A stretch of 64,000 nucleotides of DNA from assembly GCA_963746255.1 (NCBI GenBank), contig CAVVAJ010000007.1:310001-374000 (forward strand). The letters are read 5' to 3'. The position numbers were made by a program, and so were the translations under genes. The notes below the pieces were generated by a model. It saw only the letters and a program-made list of their open reading frames with translations, was not told where the DNA came from and made no database searches. Every line of letters starts with the position of its first letter. Position 1 is the first letter of the stretch. The stretch comes from DAOVXM01 sp963746255. GTDB taxonomy: Bacteria; Chloroflexota; Anaerolineae; Anaerolineales; UBA4823. Below are positions 61,814-64,000 of the stretch, in pieces.

Positions 61814-63541
61814 ATGAGTAACAATTCGATTAGCTCGCAAAGCCCTTCAATGATGGTTCGATTGGAAAAATGGGTACCCGGTATTCGGGCGGTCCGCACC
61901 TACGATCGCGCCTGGTTGGCCAAGGATCTGGTGGCCGGCATCGTCTTATGCGCTCTTTTAGTGCCGCAAGGCATGGCCTATGCTGAATTGGCCGGTCTGC
62001 CGGCGATTACCGGTCTGTACACCACCATTATCTGCCTGTTCGCCTACGCTGCAATGGGGCCCTCCCCCTACCTGGTGCTCGGTCCAGACTCCTCCCTTGG
62101 CCCGATGATCGCCGCAGCCATCTTACCCCTGGCGATGGGTGATGAAGCCTATGCTGTCGCTCTAGCGGGGATGTTGGCGCTTTTCGTTGGCCTGGTATGT
62201 GCCGGCGCTGGAATTGCTCGCCTGGGGTTTATCGCCGATTTGCTGTCCGCGCCTGTTCGAGTCGGTTATCTGGCCGGATTGGCCGTCACGATATTTATCG
62301 GCCAGCTGCCAAAACTCTTCGGCTTTTCGACTGAGTCTAAATCCTTCATCGGTGAAATCAGCGCCTTCACCCAAAATCTGGATCAAACCAACATTTACGC
62401 CCTGGTTGTCGGCCTGCTTTGCCTCGGCATTATTCTGGGCCTGAAACGTTGGAAACCAACCTGGCCCGGAATTTTAATCGCCGTTTTGACCGCAATCGTG
62501 ATTACCACAATTTTGGATCTGGCGGCCAGGGGTGTCGATACAGTTGGCATGCTGCCAAAGGGGTTCCCGGCGCCATCCTTCCCGCGCGTGGACCTAGCAG
62601 ATATTCCGATCCTGGCAGCAACCGCCTTCGGCATATCCCTGGTAGCCATCGGAGATACCATCTCGACATCCGCCGGGTTCGCCACACGGCGCGGCTATGA
62701 GATCGACAGCGATCAGGAGATGGTGGGGATTGGCGCAGCCAATCTGTTTGCCGGGTTGTTTTCTGGTTTTCCGGTCAGCACCAGCGGCTCACGCACAGCT
62801 GTTGCCGAACAATCTGGCGCAATAACCCAATTGACCGGTGTGGTTGCCGGCTTATTGGTACTGGCGATGCTCTTATTTGTCCCCGGATTGGTGCAAAACC
62901 TGCCCCAACCTGCACTGGCCGCCATCGTCATCACCGCTGCTTTCAGCCTGTTCGACTTGAAAGCGCTGCAGCGCCTGTACACCATCCGCAAAAACGAATT
63001 TATCCTGGCGGTTATCTGTGCATTAGGCGTAATTTTTGTAGGCGTGTTGGAAGGGATTGTGATTGCCGTCATCGTCGGCATTTTTCAATTCTTCGAACGT
63101 TTCTGGCGACCCCATACGGCGGTACTCGGAAAACCGGAAGGTGTAGATGGCTACCATAATATCAATCATTATCCGGAAGCCACCCAGATACCCGGATTGC
63201 TGATGATTCGTTGGGACGCGCCCTTGTTCTTCGCCAATGCCAATATCTTCCGCAAAATGGTACGCGATGAGCTGGCTCAAATGGACACGAAACCGTATTG
63301 GGTTCTGGTGGCTGCGGAGCCAGTCACGGATGTGGATACGACAGCTGCGGATATGCTGATAGACCTGGATGAAGAATTGAACGCTGGTGATGTCCATCTT
63401 GTATTCGCAGAGTTGAAGAACCCGGTTAAAGAGAAAATTATCCGCTACGGCCTGCTGGATACGATTGATTCCCGCCACTTCTACCCCACATTGGAAACGG
63501 CTGTGGCTGCTTTTTACGAGGAATGGGAAAGTATTCTTTGA
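61814..63541 (+). CDS. SulP-family anion transporter with STAS domain
   Basis: 575 residues from ATG 61814 (GGAG upstream). Membrane domain with DLVAGIVLCALLVPQGMAYAELAGLPAITGLYTT, the SulP signature, about ten to twelve membrane segments and the SAGFATRRG stretch near 300; C-terminal STAS domain (about 440-570; LMIRWDAPLFFANAN). SulP proteins carry sulfate, bicarbonate or other anions, usually inward with H+ or Na+. Substrate not determinable. First of two tandem SulP genes. Confidence 0.92.
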   Translation: MSNNSISSQSPSMMVRLEKWVPGIRAVRTYDRAWLAKDLVAGIVLCALLVPQGMAYAELAGLPAITGLYTTIICLFAYAAMGPSPYLVLGPDSSLGPMIAAAILPLAMGDEAYAVALAGMLALFVGLVCAGAGIARLGFIADLLSAPVRVGYLAGLAVTIFIGQLPKLFGFSTESKSFIGEISAFTQNLDQTNIYALVVGLLCLGIILGLKRWKPTWPGILIAVLTAIVITTILDLAARGVDTVGMLPKGFPAPSFPRVDLADIPILAATAFGISLVAIGDTISTSAGFATRRGYEIDSDQEMVGIGAANLFAGLFSGFPVSTSGSRTAVAEQSGAITQLTGVVAGLLVLAMLLFVPGLVQNLPQPALAAIVITAAFSLFDLKALQRLYTIRKNEFILAVICALGVIFVGVLEGIVIAVIVGIFQFFERFWRPHTAVLGKPEGVDGYHNINHYPEATQIPGLLMIRWDAPLFFANANIFRKMVRDELAQMDTKPYWVLVAAEPVTDVDTTAADMLIDLDEELNAGDVHLVFAELKNPVKEKIIRYGLLDTIDSRHFYPTLETAVAAFYEEWESIL

Positions 63542-63579
63542 CGATTACATACCAATCTGAGTTGATATGAAAGAGTGTG

Positions 63580-64000
63580 ATGATGAATAAAACAGCAGAG
63601 GCAAAAACAGGTAAAACACGAGGGATTTCAGGTTACTTTCCCATCCTTTATTGGCTGTCAAATTATGACCGTTCTTGGTTAAAGGGCGACCTGATTGCAG
63701 GTCTTTCCGTCTGGGCTTTGATGGTGCCAACTTCACTGGGATACGCCGAAATCAGCGGCGTACCCGTGCAGCATGGCCTCTACGCCGCGGCATTTGGTCT
63801 GATCGCATTTGCGATTTTTACTACATCCAGGCAAGTGACCCACGGACCAGGTTCGTCTACCGCGGCTGTATTAGGGGCTGCAGTTGCCTTGCTTGCCTCG
63901 AGTCACACAGATGATGCTGTTGTAGTAGCTGCCGCGATCGTCATTGTTGCGGGAATCTTATATGTGGTGATGTCATTATTGAAGTTGGGATGGATTTCCC
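63580..64000 (+). CDS. second SulP-family anion transporter, cut by window edge
   Basis: First 140 residues visible from ATG 63580 (or 63583). Seen: WLSNYDRSWLKGDLIAGLSV, WALMVPTSLGYAEISGVP, HGPGSSTAAVLGAAVALLA: the SulP signature with altered residues relative to the upstream gene. The rest lies beyond the window. About 39 bases after the first SulP gene, so co-transcribed. Confidence 0.88.
   Translation, partial: MMNKTAEAKTGKTRGISGYFPILYWLSNYDRSWLKGDLIAGLSVWALMVPTSLGYAEISGVPVQHGLYAAAFGLIAFAIFTTSRQVTHGPGSSTAAVLGAAVALLASSHTDDAVVVAAAIVIVAGILYVVMSLLKLGWIS

Noticed and set aside
1..64000. CRISPR arrays, insertion sequences or rRNA genes
   Set aside because: No regularly spaced repeats, transposase-like frames with terminal repeats, or rRNA stretches were seen in the window.

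Overview
The window looks like chromosome of a Chloroflexota bacterium, most likely class Anaerolineae. I infer this from the gene content, which is family recognition and not a database search: an acidic zinc-ribbon membrane-protein cluster with a MutL-like ATPase, a LURP-one/SHOCT small-gene cluster, alpha-glucoside-type ABC genes with trehalose synthase, and many genes with a -10 box 6-10 nt before the start codon and no Shine-Dalgarno site.

Layout. 1-2090 (-): N-terminal two thirds of pyruvate:ferredoxin oxidoreductase, cut by the window edge. 2.5-11 kb (+): a tightly coupled operon of uncharacterised membrane proteins around an ASKHA-fold (MutL-like) ATPase, ending in a protein with an LPSTG sorting-like tail. 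11-22 kb: housekeeping genes (phosphohexomutase, cNMP/PH-domain membrane protein, def, recF, MOSC, rsmG, DUF4349 lipoprotein, phosphoesterase) and a divergent pair, a Trm9-like methyltransferase and elp3, sharing one symmetric promoter. 22-32 kb: sugar locus with a LacI regulator and its operator, a substrate-binding lipoprotein made of two nearly identical copies in one polypeptide, two permeases, a small membrane protein, an aldo/keto reductase and trehalose synthase. 32-45 kb: fhs (long, eukaryote-like form), uvrC with a 42-residue membrane ORF, pncC, metG behind a Met-codon leader peptide and attenuator, rpoD, a frameshifted yceD, rdgB, an orphan histidine kinase, a hydrolase and tRNA-Val(GAC). 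45-47.2 kb: a decayed plasmid-like element next to the tRNA (ParM-like gene with in-frame stops, small coupled partner, two copies of a HTH gene). 47-54.8 kb: 7TMR-DISM kinase and NarL-type regulator, a lone receiver, and five small envelope/stress genes. 54.8-64 kb: a glycyl radical enzyme locus of unknown substrate with its activase, a ferredoxin, a PFK-like protein, SAM synthetase, a rhodanese and two SulP transporters (the second cut by the window edge).

Working together: the GRE locus appears self-contained, with enzyme, radical-SAM activator, electron carrier and SAM supply. The sugar locus would import and interconvert alpha-glucosides or trehalose under LacI control. The metG leader shows the three mutually exclusive RNA segments expected of ribosome-mediated attenuation.

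Caution: at least five conserved genes carry apparent single-base frameshifts (near 5950, 40812, 47538/47650, 54463 and 54893). Consensus indel errors are as likely as real mutations, so those genes are annotated as interrupted rather than declared dead.
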